The notes: generated by a model from the sequence alone, not told the origin. A stretch of DNA of 15,464 nucleotides from a bacterium (GCA_021802115.1 JAKABA010000083.1:1-15464), one strand, 5' to 3'; positions 8,045-15,334 are shown, numbered from the stretch's first letter. A program made the numbers and translations.

Positions 8045-9259
8045 TCAGGCGAGCCGAGTGCTCAAGCCATCGGACAGGGCGGCGATGAAGGCTTCGGTCG
8101 TGAGCCAGGGAGCCGCTGGCCCGATCAGAATGGCGAGGTCCTTGGTCATCCGTCCCGACTCCACGATGTCGATGCACACCCTCTCCAGGGTCTCGGCGAA
8201 CTGGGTCACCCGGGGGGTGGAGTCCAGTTCGCCCCGATGGGCCAGACCCCTGGTCCAGGCGAAGATCGATGCGATCGGGTTGGTCGAGGTTGGCTGGCCC
8301 TGCTGGTGCTGGCGGTAGTGGCGGGTCACCGTTCCGTGCGCTGCCTCCGCCTCCATGGTGCGCCCGTCGGGGGTCAGCAGGACGCTCGTCATCAGGCCCA
8401 GCGACCCGAAGCCCTGGGCGACCGTGTCCGACTGGACATCGCCGTCGTAGTTCTTGCAGGCCCAGACGTAGCCGCCCTCCCACTTGAGCGCGCCGGCCAC
8501 CATGTCGTCGATGAGCCGGTGCTCGTAGGTCAACCCGGCGGCTTCGAAATCGGACTTGAACTCGGTGGCGTAGACCTCCGCGAAGATGTCCTTGAAGCGC
8601 CCGTCATAGGCCTTGAGGATGGTGTTCTTGGTGGACAGGTAGACCGGATAGCCGCGCCGCAATCCGTAGCGCAGCGCGGCCCGGGCGAAGTCGCGGATCG
8701 AGTCGTCGAAGTTGTACATCCCCATCGCGACCCCTGGTCCCGAGAACTTGGCCACCTGGAACTCCACCGGCTGGCCACCATCGTCCGGGGTGTAGGTGAT
8801 GGTCACCTTGCCCGGACCGGGAACCACGAAGTCGGTCGCCGTGTACTGGTCGCCGTGGGCGTGGCGGCCGATCACAATCGGCTTGGTCCAGCCAGGAACC
8901 AGTCGAGGCACGTTGGACATCACGATCGGCTCCCGGAAGATGACGCCGCCCAGGATGTTGCGGATGGTCCCGTTGGGAGACCGCCACATCTTCTTCAACC
9001 CGAACTCAGCCACCCGGGCCTCGTCCGGGGTGATGGTGGCGCACTTCACGCCCACGCCGTGCTTGGCGATGGCGTGGGCGGCGTCGACCGTGACCTGGTC
9101 ATCGGTGGCATCCCGGTTGGTGATGCTGAGGTCGTAGTAGTCGAGATCGATGTCCAGGTGGGGGAGGATCAGCTGGTCCTTGATCATCTGCCAGATGATC
9201 CTGGTCATCTCGTCTCCATCCAGCTCGACTACCGGGTTGGCAACCTTGATCTTTTCCAT
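8045..9259 (-). CDS. icd: NADP-dependent isocitrate dehydrogenase, homodimeric eukaryotic type
   Basis: This 404-residue enzyme converts isocitrate to 2-oxoglutarate and CO2 with NADP+, feeding the TCA cycle and supplying both 2-oxoglutarate and NADPH for glutamate synthase. The sequence matches the subfamily shared by mitochondrial/cytosolic IDH and some bacteria rather than the E. coli type. Family motifs are the N-terminal [24 protein letters not shown] (72-80), [18 protein letters not shown] (94-111), GRHAHGDQY (131-139), the metal site residues in RLIDDMVA and [10 protein letters not shown], and the NADP-binding [12 protein letters not shown]. Length is typical. The ATG at 9259 is preceded by GAGAGG at a good distance. 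It is separated from the next upstream gene by about 380 bases and so probably has its own promoter. Confidence 0.96.
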   Translation of the reverse strand: MEKIKVANPVVELDGDEMTRIIWQMIKDQLILPHLDIDLDYYDLSITNRDATDDQVTVDAAHAIAKHGVGVKCATITPDEARVAEFGLKKMWRSPNGTIRNILGGVIFREPIVMSNVPRLVPGWTKPIVIGRHAHGDQYTATDFVVPGPGKVTITYTPDDGGQPVEFQVAKFSGPGVAMGMYNFDDSIRDFARAALRYGLRRGYPVYLSTKNTILKAYDGRFKDIFAEVYATEFKSDFEAAGLTYEHRLIDDMVAGALKWEGGYVWACKNYDGDVQSDTVAQGFGSLGLMTSVLLTPDGRTMEAEAAHGTVTRHYRQHQQGQPTSTNPIASIFAWTRGLAHRGELDSTPRVTQFAETLERVCIDIVESGRMTKDLAILIGPAAPWLTTEAFIAALSDGLSTRLA

Positions 9260-9640
9260 GGATACCTCTCAGCTGCTCAGGCGACCGGCCCCGGCCGCCG
9301 CCATTGGTCCTGCCGACAAACAACGAACTCACGTAGGGAGCGGTCGGCGTCGAGCTGCAACCGCCCAACCCCAAGCGCCAGGGACCTTTGTGCTGCGGCC
9401 AGCTGCCACGTCGCCAACTCCTCCCACTCCCGAGCCCCCCGAGACCGGATCGGGTGCCCCACCGATCCAGGATAGCGACTGACCCAGGGCCGGCCTGGGT
9501 AGCGATCGGGCCCTTGCACAACTTCGACGGTGCCACCGCTGTGGCCCTTGGAAGAGCCAAGCGGTGCCCTCGAGCCGGAGCGGGCAGGGTCACCGGGCTC
9601 CTGGGCAAAAATGGAGGCCACTCGTGGCTGGATTGGGTGG
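9260..9640. other. 381-bp intergenic region upstream of icd
   Basis: No gene is apparent. On the icd side there is a GC-rich hairpin with one mismatch (9280-9287 with 9292-9299) in the predicted 5' leader, and a weak -35-like TTGCAG on the minus strand at 9355-9360 without a clear -10. In the middle are an inverted repeat (listed separately) and a short CTTGG/CCAAG hairpin at 9547-9561. Next to the phosphatase gene, a small GCCA/TGGC hairpin (9617-9628) followed on the minus strand by TTTTT (plus 9607-9611) may be a weak terminator for that gene. Confidence 0.4.
9482..9500. repeat. 7-bp inverted repeat, possible operator or hairpin
   Basis: ACCCAGG and CCTGGGT are perfect reverse complements around the five-base centre GCCGG. 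The element lies about 220 bp upstream of icd and 140 bp downstream of the phosphatase gene. It could be a protein-binding dyad or a 3'-end hairpin; nothing in the sequence decides. Confidence 0.35.
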
Positions 9641-10285
9641 TCAGGGGACCTTGGCAGCCGAGTGGTCGGCCAGGATCCAATCCCGGATCGCACCTGACGC
9701 GGCCTCAAGGGATGGAAAGCGCGCATGGGCCGTCGCCAGCCCCGGGCCACCCGGGGGAGGGTCGATGGCGAGCACGGTCATCCCCGCCGCCAGGCCCGCC
9801 TCCACCCCGGCCGCCGCGTCCTCGACGACCAGGCACTCCGCCGCAGCACAGCCCAGGCGGGCGCTGGCGGCGAGGAATCCCTGCGGCGAGGGCTTGCCCT
9901 CCTGGACTGAGCTCCCGTCCACGATCACGCTGGGCCAAGGCAGCCCCAGGAGCGCGAACTCGGAGCGCAGGAAAGTCTCGGAGTTGGAAGTCACCAGCGC
10001 CCACTGCCGCGGAGGGAGTGCGGCCAGCAGCTCATGGGCCCCGGGCATCGCCGGCAGCGGCGAGGACTCCTTGTCCAGGAAGGCCTCGAGTCGCCGCATC
10101 TCGGAGTCAATCGCCAGATGAGGGGCCACCAGCGCAATCGTGTCCTGGGGCCGGCGCCCGTGAGTGAGCGGCCAAACCGTGGCGGGGTCGAGCTCCACCA
10201 GCATGCACCACTGGGCCCAGACACGCTGGTAAATCGTCATGGAGTCGAGCACGACTCCGTCGACGTCGAACAGCACCGCGCGCAT
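9641..10285 (-). CDS. HAD-superfamily phosphatase, beta-phosphoglucomutase/sugar-phosphatase-like
   Basis: A 214-residue cytoplasmic HAD hydrolase of subfamily I. All four motifs are present: motif I FDVDGVVLD with the nucleophile Asp7 and acid/base Asp9, motif II VTSNS near 98-102, motif III Lys131 in EGKPSPQGF, and motif IV VVEDAAAG with acidic Glu155 and Asp156. The cap between motifs I and II is alpha-helical and of small size, as in sugar phosphatases (HxpA/YfbT, DOG) and beta-phosphoglucomutases. Substrate cannot be read from sequence. The aldose 1-epimerase gene lies 88 bases upstream on the same strand with a hairpin between them, so partial co-transcription in a small sugar-handling pair is possible. 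The ATG at 10285 has only a weak AGG upstream. Confidence 0.85.
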   Translation of the reverse strand: MRAVLFDVDGVVLDSMTIYQRVWAQWCMLVELDPATVWPLTHGRRPQDTIALVAPHLAIDSEMRRLEAFLDKESSPLPAMPGAHELLAALPPRQWALVTSNSETFLRSEFALLGLPWPSVIVDGSSVQEGKPSPQGFLAASARLGCAAAECLVVEDAAAGVEAGLAAGMTVLAIDPPPGGPGLATAHARFPSLEAASGAIRDWILADHSAAKVP

Positions 10286-10302
10286 CAGTTCAGCCTACAA
10301 CC

Positions 10303-10329
10303 GGCCCGAGCCGAGTACCGGCTCGGGCC
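10303..10329 (-). terminator. 11-bp perfect hairpin between epimerase and phosphatase genes
   Basis: GGCCCGAGCCG (10303-10313) and CGGCTCGGGCC (10319-10329) form a perfect stem with a five-base loop. It lies 44 bases after the epimerase stop and 17 bases before the phosphatase start. On the minus strand it is followed only by GGTTGTAGG, a poor U-run. It may be a terminator of the epimerase transcript, a partial terminator, or an RNA-stabilising element. Confidence 0.5.
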
Positions 10330-10373
10330 AGTCTTCGGGGTGTGGAATTTCCAAGTTGCGGTTGGGAGCCGTG

Positions 10374-11321
10374 CTAGCGCCGTTGAAGTTGCAGGCCCCA
10401 GGTGGACCTGGCCGACTCTCCCGGTCCCAGGGTAACCAGCCCCTCGCCGCTGCGAAAGGCGTTGGGTGCGCATGTCATGGGCTCCACCGCGAGCCCACGG
10501 CGTCGGTCCCCGGGGTCGGGCAGAGCGTCGCCCGTGAAGAGCTGCAGGTAGCGGTGGCTGGCGTCCATCCAGAGCCGCAGCCGGTCCCTGGAAGAGGGCA
10601 GGCGCAGCTCCACCACGGCCCGCCCGCCCTCATCAGGTGTCAGTCCGGTGAAGGTGGTGTCCAGAGGCAGTCCCCCCAGGCGCCGCCAGCTGCGGAAGTC
10701 GAGGTCGGTTCCGGCAACTCGAACCGGCGATCCGCGTGGAATCACCGCCGGGTCGCAGGTCAGGTACAGCTCGGCCGGCACCCGGATCTCCAGGTCGTCG
10801 ACAAGGGCGCTGCCCAGCGTCAGGTACGGGTGGGCTCCCAGACCCCAGGGGAGCGCTCCTGACCCCAGGTTGGTGGCGGCGACCGACACCTGCAGCCCCT
10901 CATCCCGGAGGTGGTACTCCGCGAGCACTCTCAGGGCGAAGTCGTATCCGGGCTGCGGAAACAGCCGGAGCGAGAGTGCGAGCGAGTCCGGGGTGACCGC
11001 CTCCGGCACCGATGGCAGCCATCGGGCCAGGCCGTGGATGGCGTTCTGCCCCTGGTGATCGTTGATAGGGAGTTGGAACCTCTGCCCCTGGAACTGATAC
11101 CTGCCCCCGGCGATCCGGTTGGGCCAGGGCAGCAGCAGTTGGCCGCGGCCGTCACGGCTGCGTTCGGAGCCGCGGAAGCCGGCCAGCAGCTGGCGCCCCG
11201 ACACCCGATAGCTCCGCAGCGTGGCGCCAACCTCGGTGACCACCACCTCCTGGGTCCCGTGACGAAGACGGAACTGTTGCCCCGAGTCCGCTACCGGTAG
11301 CGACATGCTCGCGTCGTCCAT
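10374..11321 (-). CDS. Aldose 1-epimerase (galactose mutarotase-like)
   Basis: A 315-residue beta-sandwich protein of the GalM/YeaD superfamily, which interconverts alpha and beta anomers of aldoses in the cytoplasm. Conserved points are LLPWPNRIAGGRY (63-75), the first catalytic-site histidine in NAIHGLAR (His96), the second in WGLGAHPYL (His164) and the general-base glutamate in LAVEPMTCAPNAF (Glu280). Length and order match bacterial aldose 1-epimerase family proteins. Whether the substrate is a free hexose or a sugar phosphate cannot be told. The ATG at 11321 has GGGAA about ten bases upstream; an alternative ATG five codons later has no better site. The deacetylase gene upstream ends 122 bases away. 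The pairing with the downstream HAD phosphatase suggests carbohydrate turnover. Confidence 0.9.
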   Translation of the reverse strand: MDDASMSLPVADSGQQFRLRHGTQEVVVTEVGATLRSYRVSGRQLLAGFRGSERSRDGRGQLLLPWPNRIAGGRYQFQGQRFQLPINDHQGQNAIHGLARWLPSVPEAVTPDSLALSLRLFPQPGYDFALRVLAEYHLRDEGLQVSVAATNLGSGALPWGLGAHPYLTLGSALVDDLEIRVPAELYLTCDPAVIPRGSPVRVAGTDLDFRSWRRLGGLPLDTTFTGLTPDEGGRAVVELRLPSSRDRLRLWMDASHRYLQLFTGDALPDPGDRRRGLAVEPMTCAPNAFRSGEGLVTLGPGESARSTWGLQLQRR

Positions 11322-11443
11322 CCGTACATGTTCCCGCCTTCAGGGGAGCTGGGGCCCGAAGCGTCGCCCAGACAGCTCGCAAAAGGGCCGCAGTGCTCCC
11401 GCCCGGTCAAGCTCGGCTGCCGGGTCCGCCGCGGGAGTCGCAG

Positions 11444-12280
11444 TCAGCGCAGCCCGGCGAAGAGGTCGGATTCAGGGATCCCGGCCCCGGAGCGGTCCAG
11501 TGCTCGGATGAAGTGCTCGGTGCCGAAGAAGCTGGCCACGGCCGCCTCGGGCAGGTTGAGCATGAAGGCGTTGTCCATCTGACTGGCGTGGCAGCGCAAC
11601 GCCTCCAGTTTGGCGCTCACATCGGAGCTGACATCCACCCGAGTGGTGATCAGATGGTCGTCCACCCCAAACGGCGGGTTGTCCGGATCGAAGTCGATCT
11701 GGGGGAGGTCGGAGAGGTCGACGCCGGCCTCCCGGGCGGCGGTCATGGCGGTTCGCACCAGGGACTTGGGCATCGCCGTGTAGTAGACCTTGGCCGGAAT
11801 CCCGGACTGTTCGGCCGCCGCTAGGGCCAGCTGGTGGGCACGGATGTGGTCGGGGTGGCCGTAGCCGCCTCGCTCGTCATAGCTGACGACCACCTGGGGC
11901 CGGTATCGATCAACCAGCTCCAGCACCTTGGGCAGCTCGGCCGAGAGTGGGGTGCCGGCGAGAGATCCGGGGCGGTGATTCTGGGGCCAGCCCTCCATTC
12001 CCGAATCCAGGTATCCGAGGGTCTCTAGGTGGGCGACTCCCAGCACCGCGCAGGACGCCGCCAGCTCGTCCCGGCGCATCATCCGCACCCCGACCTCGTC
12101 GTGGCCGGGCTGGCCCGGCTTCACCCCCCCTGGCCCATCCCCGAGCTCGCCGCCTGTGCAGGTCACCAGAACCGTGCTAACTCCCTCCTGGGCATAGCGG
12201 TGAATGACTCCGCCGGTGCCCATCACCTCATCGTCGGGATGGGCATGGATCAGCATCAATGTCAGTTGAGCTTGGGGCAT
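11444..12280 (-). CDS. PIG-L family deacetylase, MshB/Mca-like
   Basis: A 278-residue zinc-dependent amidase of the PIG-L/LmbE fold. The metal and base residues are in HAHPDDE (His14, Asp16, Asp17) and the third ligand is in GYGHPDHIRAH (about 142-145). The closest families are mycothiol enzymes: MshB, which deacetylates GlcNAc-inositol, and Mca, which cleaves mycothiol S-conjugates. SYDERGGYGHPDH, the HASQ segment and the C-terminal ESDLFAGLR resemble the Mca ending and the MshB core together, so the choice is open. The track start is a GTG at 12298; I prefer the ATG at 12280 because GGTGAG lies at a suitable distance and the fold begins straight after it. A related thiol or aminoglycoside-like deacetylase is an alternative. 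A dyad at 12341-12352 lies upstream. Confidence 0.88.
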   Translation of the reverse strand: MPQAQLTLMLIHAHPDDEVMGTGGVIHRYAQEGVSTVLVTCTGGELGDGPGGVKPGQPGHDEVGVRMMRRDELAASCAVLGVAHLETLGYLDSGMEGWPQNHRPGSLAGTPLSAELPKVLELVDRYRPQVVVSYDERGGYGHPDHIRAHQLALAAAEQSGIPAKVYYTAMPKSLVRTAMTAAREAGVDLSDLPQIDFDPDNPPFGVDDHLITTRVDVSSDVSAKLEALRCHASQMDNAFMLNLPEAAVASFFGTEHFIRALDRSGAGIPESDLFAGLR

Positions 12281-12660
12281 GCTGCCAGTCTCACCCACCT
12301 GGTCGCGTCAGCGCCAGTCGGGATCTGCTCCAGGCTGGCCGTCACTTGTGACCGCACCTCCACGCTCCGAGTGGGCAGACAGTTGACGACGGGCATAGTG
12401 ACGCCAGGCAGTGGGAGCCAACCGGCTTCCGGCGTGGAGCAGTTTGGCGAAAGCGGGCCGATCCATGGCGCGCCTCCCAGCACGTCGTCGCTCCCAAGGT
12501 GGTCTCGATGCGAAACCGTCTGGAGGTCAGCGCTCCCTTGATCACCGTTGGAGTCGGCGGGCTCCTGGATCAGGGTGCCCGCCCCAGGGCGCAGGCGAGG
12601 GCCGCTGCCTCGTTCAGTTGGGATGAGGGGTGGGAGCGGCCCGGTCCCGGGAGCGGTGAA
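12281..12660. other. 380-bp intergenic region between deacetylase and transporter genes
   Basis: No convincing gene is visible; short frames on both strands lack family resemblance and ribosome binding sites. On the minus strand a weak promoter candidate has TTGGCT (plus 12416-12421) and TATGCC (plus 12392-12397) with an 18-base spacer, about 110 bases upstream of the deacetylase ATG. Between it and the gene lies a 12-bp dyad, listed separately. No clear U-tract terminator for the transporter gene was found. Confidence 0.4.
12341..12352. promoter_or_regulatory. Dyad GTCAC-TT-GTGAC upstream of the PIG-L gene
   Basis: GTCACTTGTGAC is a 5-bp perfect inverted repeat around TT, about 60 bases upstream of the deacetylase ATG and downstream of the weak promoter candidate. 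The geometry suits a dimeric repressor operator. Its half-site differs in spacing from CRP/FNR sites. No regulator gene lies beside it, so the assignment is tentative. Confidence 0.35.
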
Positions 12661-13665
12661 TCAGGCCTCCTGGCGGCGGAGACGGCCTCCCGCCATCACC
12701 GCGGCCAGGCCCCGGACGCGCTCACCCCAGCGCCCGTCACTCTGGGCTACGACTCCGAGCAGCAGTAGTCCCAACCCGACCACCGCCGGGGCCCCGATGG
12801 CCTGCTCACCGGCGAGAAAGGCGGCCGCCAGCGCGAACGCTGGCTCGGTGGCCATGATTACCGCAGCTGTCCCTGTGGCGAGATGCTTCTGGGCGGCCGC
12901 CTGGACCGCGAACCCGAAGGCCGATGCCCCCAGGGCAGAGAACACGACGGCGGCGAGCTCGGCTCCTCCAAGGGCGGGGATCCCTCCGGTAAGTGGAAGT
13001 AGTGGGGCGATCAGGACGGCCACCAGCAGCAACTGGGCGCCACCCAGCGCGGTGGCGGAGAGCGACTTCCCGAGGCGCCCAACCAAGACCACCTGCAGGG
13101 CGAACGCGGCTGCAGACACCACCTCCAAGGCAATCCCGAGGGGCGGGGCGGGATGGGCCCCACTGGTGGCGGGGGCTGCGGCCTGGCAGACCAGCAGGGT
13201 TCCCCCGATGGCGAGAACTGAGCTGAGCGCGAGCTTGCGGTTAGGCGCGTGTCCGGTCATGGCCCACTCCCACGCTGGGGCCAGCACGACCACCAAGCTG
13301 GTCAGAGTGGCCGCCACTCCAACCGAGGCGCCGAGAGCCAGGCCAAGAGTCTGGGTTACATAGCCGACTGCCAGGGCCAGCCCCACCGTGACCAGGGGCA
13401 GCTTGGGCACCTTGGCCCAGTTCGGGCGAGTTGATCGCCGGGCGTAGGCCACTGCCATCAGCGCTCCTCCACCCAGCATGAAGCGCAGGAAGAGGAAGCC
13501 GATGACGGGGTAGGCGGACACCGCCGAGCGCACCACCACGAAGCTCGCGCCCCAGAGCGCGACCACGATGAAAAGGGCACCTCCCGCCAGCTGTACCCGG
13601 CTGACGCTCCTATCGGCTATCCTTCGGCTTGCGAAGGTCTTAAGCCAGATCCTGTGCTGTTCCAT
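12661..13665 (-). CDS. EamA/DMT-family transporter
   Basis: About 334 residues with ten predicted membrane helices, from ALFIVVALWGASFVVVRSAV near the N-terminus to AVVGLGLLLLGVVAQ near the C-terminus, arranged as two EamA repeats of five helices. Family members export amino acids, nucleosides or other metabolites across the inner membrane. ALWGASFVVVR and the MATEPAFALAAAFLAGEQ segment are typical of repeats 1 and 2. The open frame extends to 14019, but that extension lies antisense to the Lrp coding region and contains no transporter sequence. The ATG at 13665 has a short AGG upstream; the ATG at 13677 is an alternative. It is divergent from an Lrp/AsnC regulator whose start is only 27 bases away, so regulation by that protein is likely. 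Substrate is unknown; an amino acid is a reasonable inference. Confidence 0.88.
   Translation of the reverse strand: MEQHRIWLKTFASRRIADRSVSRVQLAGGALFIVVALWGASFVVVRSAVSAYPVIGFLFLRFMLGGGALMAVAYARRSTRPNWAKVPKLPLVTVGLALAVGYVTQTLGLALGASVGVAATLTSLVVVLAPAWEWAMTGHAPNRKLALSSVLAIGGTLLVCQAAAPATSGAHPAPPLGIALEVVSAAAFALQVVLVGRLGKSLSATALGGAQLLLVAVLIAPLLPLTGGIPALGGAELAAVVFSALGASAFGFAVQAAAQKHLATGTAAVIMATEPAFALAAAFLAGEQAIGAPAVVGLGLLLLGVVAQSDGRWGERVRGLAAVMAGGRLRRQEA
13621..13637. promoter_or_regulatory. Inverted repeat near the transporter-Lrp divergent starts
   Basis: CCTTCG and CGAAGG are perfect 6-bp reverse complements around GCTTG. The site lies just inside the transporter coding region and about 56 bases upstream of the Lrp start. 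A dyad at this place could be an Lrp-type binding site, but degenerate Lrp motifs make sequence-only assignment weak. Confidence 0.3.
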
Positions 13666-13680
13666 GTGCCTGAGCATGAC

Positions 13681-13687
13681 AAGGAGG
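13681..13687 (+). promoter_or_regulatory. Ribosome binding site of the Lrp gene
   Basis: AAGGAGG is a full Shine-Dalgarno match five bases before the ATG at 13693. It is the strongest such site in the window and decides the start. It lies entirely in the 27-base gap between the two divergent start codons, so little room remains there for a transporter promoter. Confidence 0.85.
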
Positions 13688-13692
13688 CCAAA

Positions 13693-14196
13693 ATGCCGCA
13701 AGTCGACCGAATGAAGTTCGGAACCACACCACCAAGTGAGCATCTCGACGAAGCGGATTCGAAGATCCTCCGGAGCCTCCAGGCGAACGCCCGAACCACC
13801 CTGGCCGATGTGGGCAAGTCCGCCGGCCTGGCGGCATCTTCGGTGCACGAGCGCCTGCGCCGCCTCCAGCGAGACGGGGTCATCGAGGGCTGGACCCTGC
13901 GGCTCAATCCGCGGGCCGTGGGAAGGCCGGTGACCGCGTTTGTCGGCGTCGAGGCTGACGTGACCGGGAGCAGTCTGGCCGGGAGGTTGAGTCAGCGCCC
14001 AGAGATTGACGAGTGCCACGACATCGCCGGCGACCTGTCGTTCTTTCTCAAGGTGCGTGCCCGTGATCCAGAGGCGCTGCTGGAACTGGTCGACTGGATC
14101 CGGGAACTCCCAGGCGTGCGTCAGACCAGGACCACCGTTGTCCTCAAGACTGAGTTCGAGCGTGAAGTTTGGCTGGGACCAGTCCCCAAGGCGTAG
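13693..14196 (+). CDS. Lrp/AsnC-family transcriptional regulator
   Basis: A 167-residue regulator with an N-terminal winged helix-turn-helix (LDEADSKILRSLQANART, then LADVGKSAGLAASSVHERLRRLQRDGVI, about residues 18-65) and a C-terminal RAM/AsnC ligand-binding domain (about 75-160, ending in VRQTRTTVVLKTEFE). Family members sense amino acids as dimers to octamers and often control a divergent transporter. The start at 13693 is fixed by a strong AAGGAGG at 13681-13687 with five bases spacing; frames opening further upstream lack such a site. An N-terminal extension of about 17 residues precedes the HTH. The gene for a ten-helix EamA transporter is divergent with 27 bases between start codons, so autoregulation plus control of that transporter is the likely role. 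It ends 23 bases from the convergent isomerase gene. Confidence 0.92.
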   Translation: MPQVDRMKFGTTPPSEHLDEADSKILRSLQANARTTLADVGKSAGLAASSVHERLRRLQRDGVIEGWTLRLNPRAVGRPVTAFVGVEADVTGSSLAGRLSQRPEIDECHDIAGDLSFFLKVRARDPEALLELVDWIRELPGVRQTRTTVVLKTEFEREVWLGPVPKA

Positions 14197-14219
14197 TCAG
14201 GAGGGCGCCATCGCGGCGG

Positions 14220-14993
14220 TCACCTTCCCCGGAACTGTGGCGGTCGCTTCTCCCGGAAGGCCCGCAGGCCCTCGCTGAAGTCGGCGGTCTCAGAGGCCTT
14301 CTGCTGCAACCTTGCCTCCATCTGGAGCTGCTCTTCCAGGGTGGCGTCCAGCGCGTGGCGGAGTGCGCGCTTGGTCATACCCAGGGCACGGGTGGCGCCG
14401 GCGGCGAGTCTTTGGGCGATTGCCGCTGACTCGGCCGCGAAGGACTCGGCGGGGAGCACGGCCGTCACGAGTCCTAGCTCCAGTGCCGTCTGAGCGGTGA
14501 TCCTGTCGCCGGTCAGAGCGTAGTGCAGAGCTCGGCCCGGGCCCAGCAAGCGCGGTAGGAAGTAGCTGGCGCCGGAGTCTGGCACCAGGCCGAGCTGGGC
14601 AAACGCGCAGCTGAACCAGCTCTGCTCAGAGGCGACCCTGATGTCGGCGGCGAGAGCCAGCGACAACCCGGCGCCCACCGCCAGACCGTTGACCGCCGCC
14701 ACGACCGGGATCTCCAGGGCGGCCAGTCCGAGGACCACCGGGACGTAGCGCTCCTGGATCAGCCCAGAGATGTCATGGGGAAGGGTGCCGGCCTCCCCCG
14801 CGCCTCCCAGCGCCTGTCCCGCGCAGAACGCGCGCCCCGCGCCGGTGATCACAAGGCAGCGGCAATCCCGGTCGTTCGCCACCGTTTCGATCTCCCGTAC
14901 CAGTGTCAGCGCCATGTCTCGGTCGATGGCGTTGAGGCGCGCCGGGCGGTTGAGGATCAGGGTGGTCACGGCACCGCTCCTGACTATCGCCAC
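14220..14993 (-). CDS. Enoyl-CoA hydratase/isomerase family protein, PaaG-like isomerase
   Basis: A 257-residue crotonase-fold protein. The oxyanion-hole segments ITGAGRAFCAGQ (49-60) and AVNGLAVGAGLSLALAADI (100-118) are intact. The two glutamates used by true hydratases are replaced: by alignment their positions hold Ser111 and Phe131. Instead the GLVPDSGASYFLPRL segment carries Asp139, the residue used by PaaG (ring-opened 1,2-epoxyphenylacetyl-CoA isomerase). An isomerase is thus more likely than a hydratase. The frame stays open to 15140, but that would overlap the tRNA promoter and gene. The GTG at 14993 gives the usual family length and has GGAG five bases upstream; GTGs at 14996 and 15017 are alternatives. 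No other phenylacetate genes are visible, so the substrate is open. Confidence 0.87.
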   Translation of the reverse strand: MAIVRSGAVTTLILNRPARLNAIDRDMALTLVREIETVANDRDCRCLVITGAGRAFCAGQALGGAGEAGTLPHDISGLIQERYVPVVLGLAALEIPVVAAVNGLAVGAGLSLALAADIRVASEQSWFSCAFAQLGLVPDSGASYFLPRLLGPGRALHYALTGDRITAQTALELGLVTAVLPAESFAAESAAIAQRLAAGATRALGMTKRALRHALDATLEEQLQMEARLQQKASETADFSEGLRAFREKRPPQFRGR

Positions 14994-15084
14994 CACCTCT
15001 CCGTCTGGCTGTGACACCGGCTGGGACCCGTTAGGTCTCCGAGTATCTGGCACCCGTACATTTTGAGCTTGGCCAGGCGGCCCG

Positions 15085-15113
15085 TGGGCGCTGAGCCAAC
15101 CGTCGCGTAAAAT
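15085..15113 (+). promoter_or_regulatory. Promoter of tRNA-Cys
   Basis: A strong -10 TAAAAT lies at 15108-15113, with only a weak -35 (TGGGCG at 15085-15090, 17-base spacer). Transcription would start about seven bases before the mature tRNA 5' end, giving a very short leader. Confidence 0.55.
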
Positions 15114-15126
15114 GCTCCAGAGGCGC

Positions 15127-15200
15127 GGCGACTTAGCCAAGTGGCAAGGCAGCGGTCTGCAAAACCGCGATCCCGGGTTCGATTCCCGGAGTCGCCTCCA
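15127..15200 (+). tRNA. tRNA-Cys, anticodon GCA
   Basis: A complete cloverleaf is visible. The acceptor stem is GGCGACT (15127-15133) with AGTCGCC (15190-15196). The D-arm is at 15136-15150 with a 3-bp stem. The anticodon stem GCGGT/ACCGC (15152-15156, 15164-15168) encloses loop CTGCAAA with anticodon GCA at 15159-15161. The variable loop has four bases, and the T-arm is CCGGG/CCCGG around TTCGATT. The discriminator base is U (15197), the identity base of tRNA-Cys, and CCA is encoded at 15198-15200. The tRNA decodes UGC and UGU. It stands alone, divergent from the CoA isomerase gene. Confidence 0.97.
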
Positions 15201-15282
15201 GCAGATTTGAGATCAAATCGGGCCACTTGGCGGGGTATGTGGTAGGTCACTGACGACGTTCGACCCCTAAGTTGACCCCAAC

Positions 15283-15334
15283 CCGCGCGCGGCAGTGGGG
15301 ACGCCTGGCCGCCTGAGCGGGGTGCCACGCGCGG
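15283..15334. repeat. 12-bp inverted repeat downstream of tRNA-Cys
   Basis: CCGCGCGCGGCA (15283-15294) and TGCCACGCGCGG (15323-15334) are reverse complements with one mismatch, around 28 bases that contain a smaller CCGC/GCGG hairpin. It lies in the 264 bases between the tRNA and the right edge, where no gene was recognised. It could be a structured RNA element or a terminator without U-run, or simply GC-rich chance. Confidence 0.35.

Noticed and set aside
8012..9475. 487-codon plus-strand frame across icd
   Set aside because: It is antisense to a complete isocitrate dehydrogenase and has no recognisable motif.
13666..14019. Upstream extension of the EamA transporter frame
   Set aside because: The extension is antisense to the Lrp gene, which has a strong ribosome binding site, and contains no transporter sequence.
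14994..15140. Upstream extension of the CoA isomerase frame
   Set aside because: It overlaps the tRNA-Cys promoter and 5' end, exceeds the usual family length and has no crotonase sequence.
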